Shown: piece after piece, positions 41,435-49,482 of the stretch
Layout of the letters: the number at the start of each line of letters is the position of its first letter
Position numbering within the stretch: the stretch's first letter is position 1
Program-made: the position numbers and the translations under genes
Notes under the pieces: model-generated
The model's database searches: none
Told to the model about the DNA's origin: nothing
Seen by the model: only the letters and a program-made list of their open reading frames with translations
Origin: Acidobacteriota bacterium
GTDB lineage: Bacteria; Acidobacteriota; Blastocatellia; Pyrinomonadales; Pyrinomonadaceae
Direction: 5' to 3'
DNA: 49,482 nucleotides
Assembly (NCBI GenBank): GCA_023436495.1
Contig: JAEZIT010000001.1
Location: forward strand, 1-49,482

Positions 41435-41983
41435 CTACCTGTAGATATGCTCCCCGCGATAGTTGGTCCGCCATTCATTCTCGAAGTAATCTGCGTCTTC
41501 GGCCGAACGCGGCGATACGCCAAGGACCGTTCCGCCTTCGCGAATGCCGGATTCATAGGCCTTCGCACGATCTTCCGGAATGCCCCAGCCGATCAACGCG
41601 CCGACTAATCCGCCCGTAAGTCCGCCGGCTCCTGCTCCCGCCAGCGCCGCTGCAATGGGCCCCCACACGACGAGGCCAAGCCCCGGTATCAGGACGTTCG
41701 TGCCGATCGCCGCAATACCGCCGATGATCGCGCCGAGGGTTCCGCCAATGGCTCCGCCGGTTCCGGCGCCTTCCATAGCTTTATTGCCTGCCAACTCGGA
41801 ATCGGTATCAGAATAATATTTATTTCGCGTTTCATCCGACATGAGCACGTTGATCTCATCGTCGGTGTAACCGCGGTCACGAAGCGACCTATATGCGTTC
41901 TCCGTCGATTCACGGTCCCGGAATAGACCGGTAAGCATACCGTTTTCGCGTGATCTTGTGGTGGATGTTCCTTGATTGTTCAT
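41435..41983 (-). CDS. General stress protein 17M-like protein with glycine-rich membrane segment
   Basis: The 182 residues begin with a polar segment and then MLTGLFRDRESTENAYRSL with GYTDDEINVLMSD. These match the N-terminal fold of the heat-induced stress protein YflT/GSP17M family. The centre (about 65-140) is a long Gly/Ala-rich hydrophobic region with GGAIGGTLGAIIGG and AGAGAGGLTGGLVGALIGWG repeats, a glycine-zipper membrane segment. The C-terminus repeats the IPEDRAKAYESGIREGG theme of the domain. GGGGAG lies 11 bp before the ATG. A well-matched sigma-54 promoter is at 42037-42052. It therefore belongs with the sigma-54 envelope-stress group near 3450-8230. Confidence 0.82.
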   Translation of the reverse strand: MNNQGTSTTRSRENGMLTGLFRDRESTENAYRSLRDRGYTDDEINVLMSDETRNKYYSDTDSELAGNKAMEGAGTGGAIGGTLGAIIGGIAAIGTNVLIPGLGLVVWGPIAAALAGAGAGGLTGGLVGALIGWGIPEDRAKAYESGIREGGTVLGVSPRSAEDADYFENEWRTNYRGEHIYR

Positions 41984-42036
41984 TACAAAATTCTCCCCTT
42001 GAATACAGATTTAGCTATTGCTATACGGAGGATATA

Positions 42037-42052
42037 TGCAACGGGCGTGCCG
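42037..42052 (-). promoter_or_regulatory. Putative sigma-54 promoter of the GSP17M-like gene
   Basis: Minus-strand CGGCACGCCCGTTGCA keeps the invariant GG and a perfect -12 TTGCA, with only the first base off consensus. Predicted start about 42026 and a 43-nt leader. Confidence 0.7.
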
Positions 42053-42133
42053 TTAAGACCGCTAGCCGTAAATACAGTAAATACAACGGATTAAGCATAA
42101 AGAGAGGGCTTGATCTGCTCGCAACGGCGTTCG

Positions 42134-42149
42134 GAATCTGGACAGATTC
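42134..42149. promoter_or_regulatory. Perfect inverted repeat upstream of the sigma-54 promoter
   Basis: GAATCTG-GA-CAGATTC is a perfect 7-bp inverted repeat, 82-97 bp upstream of the promoter at 42037-42052. That position suits an activator binding site. It is not followed by a T-tract and so does not look like a terminator. Confidence 0.5.
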
Positions 42150-42174
42150 TGTATGATGCCAGTATTTCTAAGAA

Positions 42175-42206
42175 TAAAAAAGGCCGCTTTGGTCAGCGGC
42201 CCTTTT
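42175..42206. terminator. Terminator of the S9 peptidase gene
   Basis: GGCCGCT pairs with AGCGGCC around TTGGTC. On the minus strand the stem is followed by TTTTTTATTCTT, and on the plus strand by CTTTTAG. Confidence 0.85.
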
Positions 42207-42227
42207 AGTCGTCGGAATCATCGATAT

Positions 42228-44564
42228 TCAGTCTTTTGTCGCAGTGAAAGCGATGTCGCCGATGCCGGGAACGCTCATCGTCCCGGCCATCTTATTGCCT
42301 TCTACCTTTGCTGACAACTGGATCTCGGTCATTTGTCCTTCCATTTCGGTCTTGATCAGGCAATTGATCTCGCTGCCGTTTATACGGCCGCTTTCAACCG
42401 ATCCAGGTCCAAGGTGCGATATAAGTGAACCGACAAACGCCGAACCATTCTGTTTCAGGTCAAGCGAGACCTGAATCTGCTGGCCGCCAGCGTCGGCGAG
42501 CATTGTCCACTTTCCTGAGACATTGGCGGCGGGCGAACCGGCAGCTGAGGACTTATTGCCCATCGTAACCAATTTCGGGTCGATCGAGATCTCCTTAAGT
42601 CGTTTTTCAACATTCGCGGTCATCGATTCCTGGTAACGCCCGCCAAGGTATTGAGCCAGGAATTTCTCGGCTGCGGCGAACATCGCCATGTTATTGACAG
42701 GCCGCGCAAAACCGTGGCCTTCGTCGTCTGCGAGCAGGTATTGAACCGGATAATTCCGTTCGCGAAGCGCGATGACGATCTGATCGGCCTCTGCCTTTTT
42801 GACGCGAGGGTCGTTTGCGCCCTGAACGATCATCAGCGGCGTTTTTATTTTCTCGACGTGATTCAGCGGAGATTGGCGATCGAGCTGCGCTTTTCCTTCC
42901 GGAGTGTTAGGGTCGCCCATTCGCTTATGGAAAAGCGTGCGGATCGATTCCCAGTACGGCGGGATCGAACCGAGCAGCGTATTCAAATTTGACGGGGCAA
43001 CGATAGCAACGGCCGCGGCGTACAGGTCAGGTGTGAAGGTAACGCCCGCGAGCGTAGCATAACCGCCGTAGCTTCCGCCCATTATCCCGACACGTTTCGG
43101 ATCTACCGTACCTTGGTCGACGAGATATTTGACGCCCCAGGTGATGTCGTCCTGCATCTTATCGCCCCACTGTCCGTTGCCGGCGTCAAGAAACTTCTTG
43201 CCGTACCCGGTCGATGCCCGGAAGTTCGGCATCAGCACTGCGTATCCGCGGTTTGCCAGAAATTGAGCCATCGAGGCATAGCCCCAGACATCACGCCCCC
43301 AAGGCCCGCCGTGCGGAACGACAACCAACGGGAGGCCCTTTTCAGGAAGACCTTTCGGAAGCGTCAGATAGGCCGGGATCTCGAGTCCGTCGGACGACTT
43401 ATAGCGGATTGCCCGCATCGGCGACAAAGCCTTGCGGTCCAATTTTTCGCGGACCTGATACAGCGTTGAGAGATTGCCCGTCTTGCGGTCGTAAACCCAT
43501 ACGGTACCGGGATCGATGTCGCTGAAGGACGATACAATGAACTTCGTCTCGTCTTTCGTACCGGAGCCGAAGTTGATCTCCCGGTCGCCCAGGCGTTTCT
43601 TAATAGTGTTGTAGTCCTTTTCGAATTTCTTGTCCTTCCATTCGATGCGGGTCTTGTCGTCGGTATAAACGGTAGCAATTAGATCGTCGGTACGATCGCT
43701 AAAGATTGCATTTCCAAAATCGACGCGGTTATTTTTGTCCTGTTCGACGAACTGTTCCTTTCCGGTTTCGGGATCGAACAAGACGAGTTGGACAAGGTCG
43801 CGGTCGCCCTTGTTCGTCAGCATATATACCTGTTTATTGTTCTTGTGGAACCGGATCGGAGCACAGGTCTCAAAAACGCCGCACGTATATATGGTCGTGA
43901 ATTTGTCGCCGTCTACCTTTAATATTTCCGTATCGCCGCTTACGGTGGAACGCGACGCCAGCCTGACTTTGTCGGCATTGTCGAATATCCATCCCGTCAG
44001 GCGGTCTTTGTTCTCGCGCACCAGCGTTTTATTGCCGGTGGAGATCTGAACCTTGTACAGGTCATGCCAGGCCTTGTCGCGCTCGTTCAGACCGATGTAG
44101 ATAAAATCCGGTTCGGATTCGGGAACGGAGTAGATCTGCGTCCTAACGCCGGTGGCATTGGTGAGATTTGTTGGCGCGGGCACTTGGGAACCGGCGGCCG
44201 GAGCAGCCGACGGATCGACGGCGAAAACATTGAAATTCTCGTCGCCGTCATTATCCTTGACGAACATAATGCGCTTGCTGTCGTGGCTCCAAAAATAGCC
44301 GCCGATCGGGCGTTTCTTTTCAGCGGTCAGCGGACGTGCCTTTTCAAATGGTTCGTTCACACCCTTTACCCAAATATTCCGCACATCGTCCAGGGGTTTC
44401 ATGAACGATATGTACTTGCCGTCGGGCGATATTTGGGCACCGGCATACTCCGGGTTCCCAAAGAATATCTCGCGATCGATCAGCGCCGGCTGTTGTGCCG
44501 AAATGGCCGCCGAAAACAATGATAAAGAAAGGAGAAGTACAAAGAGTAGGGACAGGTTTTTCAT
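42228..44564 (-). CDS. S9 family prolyl oligopeptidase-type peptidase, secreted
   Basis: The 778 residues start with a signal peptide (cleavage near AISAQQ, about 23). A beta-propeller-like region (about 30-390) has WD40-type strands (GAQISPDGKYISF, GYFWSHDSKRIMFVKDNDGDEN). The alpha/beta-hydrolase domain follows, with Ser in GGSYGGYATL, Asp in GANDPRVKKAEAD and His in DEGHGFARP. After residue about 655 there is an extra domain of about 120 residues (VSGKWTMLADAGGQQIQVSLDLKQNG, VSGSI-like beta strands), absent from standard S9 enzymes. It probably degrades peptides in the periplasm or outside. It has its own terminator. Confidence 0.92.
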   Translation of the reverse strand: MKNLSLLFVLLLSLSLFSAAISAQQPALIDREIFFGNPEYAGAQISPDGKYISFMKPLDDVRNIWVKGVNEPFEKARPLTAEKKRPIGGYFWSHDSKRIMFVKDNDGDENFNVFAVDPSAAPAAGSQVPAPTNLTNATGVRTQIYSVPESEPDFIYIGLNERDKAWHDLYKVQISTGNKTLVRENKDRLTGWIFDNADKVRLASRSTVSGDTEILKVDGDKFTTIYTCGVFETCAPIRFHKNNKQVYMLTNKGDRDLVQLVLFDPETGKEQFVEQDKNNRVDFGNAIFSDRTDDLIATVYTDDKTRIEWKDKKFEKDYNTIKKRLGDREINFGSGTKDETKFIVSSFSDIDPGTVWVYDRKTGNLSTLYQVREKLDRKALSPMRAIRYKSSDGLEIPAYLTLPKGLPEKGLPLVVVPHGGPWGRDVWGYASMAQFLANRGYAVLMPNFRASTGYGKKFLDAGNGQWGDKMQDDITWGVKYLVDQGTVDPKRVGIMGGSYGGYATLAGVTFTPDLYAAAVAIVAPSNLNTLLGSIPPYWESIRTLFHKRMGDPNTPEGKAQLDRQSPLNHVEKIKTPLMIVQGANDPRVKKAEADQIVIALRERNYPVQYLLADDEGHGFARPVNNMAMFAAAEKFLAQYLGGRYQESMTANVEKRLKEISIDPKLVTMGNKSSAAGSPAANVSGKWTMLADAGGQQIQVSLDLKQNGSAFVGSLISHLGPGSVESGRINGSEINCLIKTEMEGQMTEIQLSAKVEGNKMAGTMSVPGIGDIAFTATKD

Positions 44565-44614
44565 AGTTTTGGTGATTTCCTCTGCGGGTTATACGTGCCG
44601 TGCGTCCGACTTGT

Positions 44615-45088
44615 TCAGACAAAAGCGCCGTCGTGCCAGATCTTCTTTCGGAACTTTGATTCGTTCCAGTAACCCTTGAAAAGCTCGACCTCGATGCGAC
44701 CGTTTTCCGGGAGCACCACGCTGACGACGTCAAACCTATGACGGATATCGCGAATGCCGAAGATCTTTCGATAGACCTTTGCGGCACGCGTGATCTGCCG
44801 CTGTTTGCGAATGTCCACATTGGCTGTTGGTGCGGCAAAATCGGCCGAGCGTCGGGTCTTTACTTCGATAAAACACAGAATGTCGCCGTCCATCGCGATC
44901 AGGTCGATCTCACCGGTAACCTGGGCTCCTCTGCTGTTGCGGCCGACCGGCACCGTGAAATTCGAAACCACCAGGCGATAGCCATTCGCGGTTAGAAATC
45001 TCGCTGCGAGGCGTTCGCCGGCGTCGCCTGTTGACCTTGTCGAATCAGCAGCCCGCAGGTTATCCTGATTGAACTCAAAAATATTCAC
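44615..45088 (-). CDS. yraN: YraN family protein (UPF0102), predicted nuclease-like
   Basis: This 157-residue protein matches the UPF0102 family: GDAGERLAARFLTANGYRLV at the N-terminus, the acidic GEIDLIAMDGDILCFIEVKTRR (restriction-nuclease-like E-I-D and E-V-K), and KQRQITRAAKVY in the C-terminal half. The family is widespread, with a PD-(D/E)xK-like fold and unproven function, often near rnhB or rsmI; neither is present here. Its start region lies close to the divergent dehydrogenase gene, and the starts (45088 and 45111) are 22 bp apart. The family call is secure, the role is not. Confidence 0.9.
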   Translation of the reverse strand: MNIFEFNQDNLRAADSTRSTGDAGERLAARFLTANGYRLVVSNFTVPVGRNSRGAQVTGEIDLIAMDGDILCFIEVKTRRSADFAAPTANVDIRKQRQITRAAKVYRKIFGIRDIRHRFDVVSVVLPENGRIEVELFKGYWNESKFRKKIWHDGAFV

Positions 45089-45110
45089 GATTCAAACTCT
45101 TTCGGGTAAA

Positions 45111-46406
45111 ATGATCAAAGATTATATCAAAATTTCGCTCGCTGTCAGTGTATTTATATCGTGTTCGGCGATGTATGCGTTTTGTCAGAAAGACGAGGCC
45201 GCAAAACCGAAGGCACCGGCCGGAGGCAGCCTGCCGAAGGCCATTAATGTCGATCAGCCGGCAGCCTATCGCGTCGACCAGGACGATCTGCCTAAGCCAT
45301 ATCATACCGAAAGCGCCATGCGCGGTTCGCGAATGGTGCCGATGCCTGCAAACGCCGAGCTGACGGTCCCGAAGGGCTTCAAGGTGAACCTGTTTGCCGA
45401 GGGCGGATTTCAGTATCCGCGATGGATGGCTCTGGCGCCCAACGGCGATGTTTTTGTCACCGATTCAAGGGCGAATTCCGTGATCGTTCTCCGGGACAAG
45501 GATAAGGACGGTGTCGCCGAAGAACGATTTATTTTCTCGGACAAGCTGTCGCAGCCTTTCGGTATCGCATTCCACAAGGAGTGGCTCTACATTGCGAATA
45601 CAGACGCTGTGGTGCGTTTTTCGTACAAGCCGGGCCAGACGGCGGCTGCCGGCGAGCCGGAAAGGCTGGTCGAATTGACCGCGGGCGGTTACAACCAGCA
45701 TTGGACACGAAACATTCTCTTTTCGCCGGACGGGAGTAAAATGTTCGTCTCGATCGGGTCCGCGACAAACGTAAGTGTCGAGGCCGACCCAAAACGTGCG
45801 GCCATTTCGGTTTACGACCCGGACGGAAAGAACCATCGGATCTATGCTTCGGGGCTGCGCAATCCGATCGGGCTCGCCTGGAACCCGGCTGACGGAACGC
45901 TTTGGACCGCTGTTAACGAACGGGACGGATTGGGCGACGACCTTGTGCCGGATTACGTTACCTCGGTGAAGGAAGGCGGGTTCTACGGCTGGCCATATTC
46001 ATACATCGGCCAAAACGAAGACCCGCGTCGCAAGGGCGAGAATCCGGAGCTTGTCAAAAGATCGATCGTGCCAGACGTGCTTGTTACGTCGCATTCGGCG
46101 GCGTTGGGAATTCAGTTCTACACGGGTACGATGTTTCCTGAGGAGTATCGCGGCGATGCCTTTGTGGCTTTTCACGGTTCGTGGAACCGGCAGAAGCTGA
46201 CCGGATTCAAGATCGTCCGAATCGATTTCCGCAATGGAAAACTGGCCGGGAATTCGTATCAGGATTTCGTCACAGGTTGGCTGCCTGACCCGGACAGCAA
46301 CGAGGTGTGGGGGCGTCCGGTCGGGCTGCTGGTGAACGCCGACGGTTCGCTCCTGATCGCGGACGATGCCGGCAAAAAGATCTGGCGGGTCAGCTACGGG
46401 AAGTAG
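45111..46406 (+). CDS. PQQ-dependent sugar dehydrogenase / sorbosone dehydrogenase-like, secreted
   Basis: The ATG at 45111 gives MIKDYIKISLAVSVFISC, a signal peptide or lipoprotein-like start; the frame is open to 45069. The 431 residues form a beta-propeller of the GSDH/sorbosone dehydrogenase type. Visible are VPKGFKVNLFAEGGFQYPRWMALAPNGDVFVTDS, GGYNQHWTRNILFSPDGSKMFVSIGS, IYASGLRNPIGLAWNP, PADGTLWTAVNERDGLGDDLVPDY, and GSLLIADDAGKKIWRVSY. It is probably a periplasmic sugar or aldose dehydrogenase using PQQ. It ends before a hairpin at 46421-46455. Confidence 0.87.
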   Translation: MIKDYIKISLAVSVFISCSAMYAFCQKDEAAKPKAPAGGSLPKAINVDQPAAYRVDQDDLPKPYHTESAMRGSRMVPMPANAELTVPKGFKVNLFAEGGFQYPRWMALAPNGDVFVTDSRANSVIVLRDKDKDGVAEERFIFSDKLSQPFGIAFHKEWLYIANTDAVVRFSYKPGQTAAAGEPERLVELTAGGYNQHWTRNILFSPDGSKMFVSIGSATNVSVEADPKRAAISVYDPDGKNHRIYASGLRNPIGLAWNPADGTLWTAVNERDGLGDDLVPDYVTSVKEGGFYGWPYSYIGQNEDPRRKGENPELVKRSIVPDVLVTSHSAALGIQFYTGTMFPEEYRGDAFVAFHGSWNRQKLTGFKIVRIDFRNGKLAGNSYQDFVTGWLPDPDSNEVWGRPVGLLVNADGSLLIADDAGKKIWRVSYGK

Positions 46407-46420
46407 CTTGAGAAGTTCCG

Positions 46421-46455
46421 GTTAAGGGTCTCCAGTTGAACTGGCGACCCTTAAC
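46421..46455. terminator. Long hairpin between convergent genes
   Basis: GTTAAGGGTC pairs with GACCCTTAAC, then a mismatch and CCAGT with ACTGG around a 3-nt loop, giving 15 base pairs. No T-tract follows on either strand, so termination is only suggested by position between two gene ends. Confidence 0.5.
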
Positions 46456-46479
46456 TGTGTATCGGGCATTAGTGACAAT

Positions 46480-48159
46480 TTAGAACGCCGGTTCCTCGTA
46501 AATGCCGTAAACGTCTCTTAAGGCTACACTTATCTCTTCAACGGTGGCATATGCCGCGACGGCTTCGATGATGGAGGGCATTGTGTTATCGTTGGCGCGG
46601 GCGGCTTTCTTAAGTTTATCGAGGGCGCTGGCGACCGCTCCGTTATCGCGGGTATTTTTGACATGGGCGAGACGTTCGAGCTGGTGGTCGCGAACGGCTT
46701 CATCGATCTGAAGGATCTCCACACGGCCGGGTTCTTCGTCCATCGTGTATTTGTTAACGCCGACGATCGTCTGTTCGCCGCGTTCGACGGCCTTCTGGTA
46801 TTGATAGGCCGATTCCTGGATCTCGCGCTGCGGGAATCCGGCCTCGACGGCCTCGACCATTCCGCCGAATCCGTCGATCTTATCGAAATAATCAAAACAG
46901 CCGTCGATCATCTTTTGCGTGAGCGATTCGACGTACCAGCTGCCGCCGAGCGGGTCCACGGTATTCACGACGCCCGTTTCTTCCGCAATGATCTGCTGAG
47001 TTCGCAGCGCGATCAGCGCTGCCTCATCGGTGGGCAGTGCCAGGGCCTCGTCGTATGAATCGGTGTGGAGCGATTGTGTGCCGCCCAGGACGCCGGCAAG
47101 TGCCTGTATGGCGACGCGGGCGATATTGTTAAGCGGCTGCTGCACCGTCAGCGAGACGCCTGCGGTTTGGGTATGAAAACGGAGCTGCATCGTGCGCGGG
47201 TTCTTTGCGCCGAAGCGTTCCTTCATCGTCTTCGCCCAGATCACGCGTGCCGCGCGGTATTTTGCGATCTCTTCGAAAAAGTCGTTGTGGGCATTGAAGA
47301 AGAATGAAAGGCGCGGAACGAATTCATCGACGTCGAGGCCGCGGTCGATGCCGTATTGGACATATTCGACACCGTCGCGGAGAGTGAACGCGAGTTCCTG
47401 CAGGGCGGTAGCGCCGGCTTCGCGGATATGATAGCCGGAGATCGAGATTGGGTTATATTTCGGCACATGCTTCGAGCAATATTCGAAGGTGTCGATGACG
47501 AGTTTCATCGCCGGCTTGATCGGATATATCCATTCCTTTTGGGCAATGTATTCCTTGAGAATGTCGTTTTGAAGCGTGCCGGAGATCTTGCTGAAATCGG
47601 CCTTTTGTTTTTCCGCGACGACCAGGTACATCGCGAGAAAGATCGGCGCGGGAGCGTTGATCGTTTGCGAAACGGTCACCTGGTCGAGAGGAATGCCATC
47701 GAAGAGGACTTCGAAATCGGCGAGGGATGAAACAGCGACGCCGCATTTGCCGACCTCGCCTTCGGACAGCGGGGAATCCGCGTCGAGGCCCATCAGCGCC
47801 GGCAGGTCATACGCGACGGAAAGGCCGGTTTGGCCGTGTTCCATCAGGTATTTAAAGCGGGCATTGGTGTTTTCGGGCGACGAGAATCCGGCGAATTGAC
47901 GCATCGTCCAGAGCCTTCCGCGATAACCGGTCGGGTGGATGCCGCGTTTATACGGGTATTCGCCGGGAAAGCCGATATGATCGATATCTTCGGTGTCGGC
48001 TTCGGTATAGAGGCGATCGACGGGTTCGAGGCTGACGCCTTCGAACTTCGATTTCCGTTCCGGGGCCCGGTCGAGGACCTTCTTCAGCGTCTCTTCTTCC
48101 CAGCGCTCCAACTCCTGTTGTGCTTTGGTTGCGGCGGTCTTTGCGTCGGTGGTATTCAT
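46480..48159 (-). CDS. Methylmalonyl-CoA mutase family protein, large (catalytic) subunit without B12-binding domain
   Basis: The 559 residues correspond to the TIM-barrel mutase domain only. Seen are GYRGRLWTMRQFAGFSSPENTNARF near residue 80, TGLSVAYDLPALMG, SVSQTINAPAPIF-like substrate strands, ISISGYHIREAGATALQELAFTL, RFHTQTAGVSLTVQQPLNN, and TVDPLGGSWYVE. The C-terminal cobalamin-binding domain (DxHxxG) is missing, so a separate small subunit must bind B12; none is in the window. The family covers methylmalonyl-, isobutyryl- and ethylmalonyl-CoA mutases and the choice is not made here. It suggests propionate or branched-chain degradation. Confidence 0.93.
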   Translation of the reverse strand: MNTTDAKTAATKAQQELERWEEETLKKVLDRAPERKSKFEGVSLEPVDRLYTEADTEDIDHIGFPGEYPYKRGIHPTGYRGRLWTMRQFAGFSSPENTNARFKYLMEHGQTGLSVAYDLPALMGLDADSPLSEGEVGKCGVAVSSLADFEVLFDGIPLDQVTVSQTINAPAPIFLAMYLVVAEKQKADFSKISGTLQNDILKEYIAQKEWIYPIKPAMKLVIDTFEYCSKHVPKYNPISISGYHIREAGATALQELAFTLRDGVEYVQYGIDRGLDVDEFVPRLSFFFNAHNDFFEEIAKYRAARVIWAKTMKERFGAKNPRTMQLRFHTQTAGVSLTVQQPLNNIARVAIQALAGVLGGTQSLHTDSYDEALALPTDEAALIALRTQQIIAEETGVVNTVDPLGGSWYVESLTQKMIDGCFDYFDKIDGFGGMVEAVEAGFPQREIQESAYQYQKAVERGEQTIVGVNKYTMDEEPGRVEILQIDEAVRDHQLERLAHVKNTRDNGAVASALDKLKKAARANDNTMPSIIEAVAAYATVEEISVALRDVYGIYEEPAF

Positions 48160-48337
48160 CGTAAAAGTTTCTAATGCCCTTATAATCTCTTATTTTGATG
48201 ATAATTTAAGGCGGAAAAAATGACAACGGCGGCGAATAAGCGGCAACATCGGAATGGGCGGCGCCGTATTACATAAAGGGAGTGAGGATGCCGACGGTGT
48301 CGTTGCAAACGCGGGCGATTCTCTCTACAATGGCGAA

Positions 48338-48844
48338 ATGCAAAATCGCGGGCTTCTGATCTTATTTACGATAATGCTTTGCGCTGCGCTGCTTTCGGCG
48401 TGCGGCGGAGGCCCGGAACACAATGGAAATGCCAATGTCGCCCCGGCGGCGAACAGCGAGACCGCGAACCAGACGGCGAACCCCGCAAAGACGAACGTCG
48501 AAGAGCTCGGGATGCATATCGCCATTCCGTACGAGACGGACGAAGCGGTTTGGCGGGAAGATCCGGAGTCAAAGAAATTGGCCGCCGTGATCCGAATATC
48601 GTCGGAAGACGCTGACAAGCTGACGGCAAAGGCCGAAGCGGTAAGGCCGCCCGAGCATGCGGCGATCCCGGCTGAAACCTGGTTTCCGGCTGAGCTGATC
48701 GCTCAGGCGGAGATGAGCGGCGACAACACTATCAAGGGAACCTCATTCGCGGCGAACGAATTCTTCATGCCGCCCTACACCGAAGGCCGCATAATCCGGG
48801 CCGAAAATACGGATTACTTCATCCTCGACCTCAGCGCTAAATAA
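48338..48844 (+). CDS. Putative lipoprotein of unknown function
   Basis: The ATG at 48338 is chosen because it gives MQNRGLLILFTIMLCAALLSACGGG, a signal peptide with lipobox LSAC (Cys 22). The longer frame from 48254 would bury it. The mature part, 147 residues, starts with an Asn/Ala-rich linker and has a globular region with HIAIPYETDEAVWREDPESK and ILDLSA at the end. No family recognised. It is separated from the divergent mutase start by about 180 bp. It ends where the convergent sigma-54 regulator ends, with the two stop codons adjacent. Confidence 0.75.
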   Translation: MQNRGLLILFTIMLCAALLSACGGGPEHNGNANVAPAANSETANQTANPAKTNVEELGMHIAIPYETDEAVWREDPESKKLAAVIRISSEDADKLTAKAEAVRPPEHAAIPAETWFPAELIAQAEMSGDNTIKGTSFAANEFFMPPYTEGRIIRAENTDYFILDLSAK

Positions 48845-49482
48845 TTAAAGGCTTTCGTCGTAACGTTTAAGCTTTCGGTAAAGCGTCGAAAGATCGATGC
48901 CGAGTATCCGCGCGGCCTGCGCTTTGTCTTGGCCTGTATCTTCCATTGTTTCAAGGACATAGCGGCGTTCGACCTCTTCGAGCGTCGGGCGCGAGCCGTC
49001 GGCGCCGCGGTTGTCGGCCGGTTGGCCGGCGGCGGCCCGGATGCGTGCCGGAAGGGAATCGACGCCGATCTCGCCGTCGCTCAGGATGAATGCGCGTTCG
49101 ACGGCATTTTCGAGTTCGCGGACATTGCCCGGCCAATCGTAAGCGGTGAGCGCGGAGAGCGCTTCGGGTGTGACGGGTTTATCGGCGGCGTTTTGGTTGC
49201 GGGCGGCGCGGGCGGCGAAATGCTTGACGAGCATCGGGACATCGCCGCGGCGATCGCCGAGAGAGGGAAGAGAGATCTCAATGACATTAAGGCGGTAAAA
49301 GAGATCTTCGCGAAAGCTGCCGTCGGCGACCGCGCTCTCGAGGTCCCTGTTGGTGGCGGCGATTATGCGGGCGTCGAATTTTTCTGGGATCGACGAACCG
49401 ACGGGCGTGACCTCGTGTTCCTGTAGAGCCCGCAGCAGCTTTACCTGCAATGACGCCGGCATCTCGCCGACCTCGTCGAGGA
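48845..49482 (-). CDS. Sigma-54-dependent regulator, NtrC family, C-terminal part
   Basis: The frame continues past the end of the window, so only the last 212 residues are visible, beginning in the Walker B strand (LDEVGEMPASLQ). The remaining AAA+ part has IIAATNRDLESAVADGSFREDLFYRLNVIEISLPSL, the arginine-finger region NVRELENAVERAF, and a Fis-type helix-turn-helix (GQDKAQAARILGIDLSTLYRKLKRY). The receiver domain and the sigma-54 contact loop are not visible. It is the third such activator in the window, which underlines sigma-54 control in this genome. Confidence 0.92.
   Translation of the reverse strand, partial: LDEVGEMPASLQVKLLRALQEHEVTPVGSSIPEKFDARIIAATNRDLESAVADGSFREDLFYRLNVIEISLPSLGDRRGDVPMLVKHFAARAARNQNAADKPVTPEALSALTAYDWPGNVRELENAVERAFILSDGEIGVDSLPARIRAAAGQPADNRGADGSRPTLEEVERRYVLETMEDTGQDKAQAARILGIDLSTLYRKLKRYDESL

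Noticed and set aside
2..49482. tRNA, rRNA, CRISPR array, insertion sequence or prophage genes
   Set aside because: None was recognised on either strand; the repeat arrays found have no spacer-repeat alternation of CRISPR type and no cas or transposase gene is present.

Overview
The window reads as a contiguous piece of chromosome from a Gram-negative (diderm) bacterium. Lipid A and heptose genes (lpxD, gmhB, waaF), a type IV pilus locus, many NtrC-type activators, a stand-alone methylmalonyl-CoA mutase large subunit, a YyaL-type thioredoxin protein and glycine-zipper envelope proteins together suggest Acidobacteriota, most like Blastocatellia. That placement rests on gene content only. Myxococcota would be the main alternative, because the pilus gene order resembles that of Myxococcus. 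No rRNA, tRNA, CRISPR array, insertion sequence or prophage was recognised.

Layout. 1-3300: end of an ABC-2 permease, a CYTH protein, and a convergent hybrid histidine kinase. 3300-9530: an NtrC-type sigma-54 activator surrounded by small membrane and envelope-stress genes (Lmo0937-like, an unlisted 55-residue membrane protein, a secreted glycine-zipper protein, YggT, GlsB/YeaQ). Several of these have textbook -24/-12 promoters. 9650-11900: lone etfA, then an array of eleven 21-bp palindromic repeats in front of a 217-residue protein of unknown function. 11950-21230: housekeeping genes (class III aminotransferase, YyaL-like, msrB, lpxD, a Uma2 nuclease, priA, and a small membrane-anchored protein). 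21236-34531: a minus-strand pilus region with pilS, pilR, a 1.15-kb repeat-rich gap, pilA, an O-antigen-ligase-like protein, two polytopic GT-C-like proteins, a TPR protein, and an ABC ATPase/permease pair. 34550-41384: cupin, gmhB, waaF, an SDR epimerase, a class A PBP, and a gene of uncertain function. 41435-49482: a sigma-54-promoted stress protein, an S9 peptidase, yraN, a PQQ-type sugar dehydrogenase, methylmalonyl-CoA mutase, a lipoprotein, and the C-terminal part of another sigma-54 activator.

How the parts may work together. Six well-matched sigma-54 promoters lie in front of the NtrC-type activator itself, three small or secreted envelope genes beside it, pilA, and a distant GSP17M-like stress gene. 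Sigma-54 control of the cell surface is therefore a theme of the window. The pilS-pilR-pilA-ABC order recalls the M. xanthus pilSRAGHI block, here with glycosylation-type membrane genes inserted. The heptose genes and lpxD serve LPS. The most unusual non-coding structures are the 21-bp palindrome array (10870-11100) and the repeat field between pilR and pilA, which contains a strong G-quadruplex motif about 150 bp upstream of the pilA promoter. All calls were made by reading the sequence; no database search was run.
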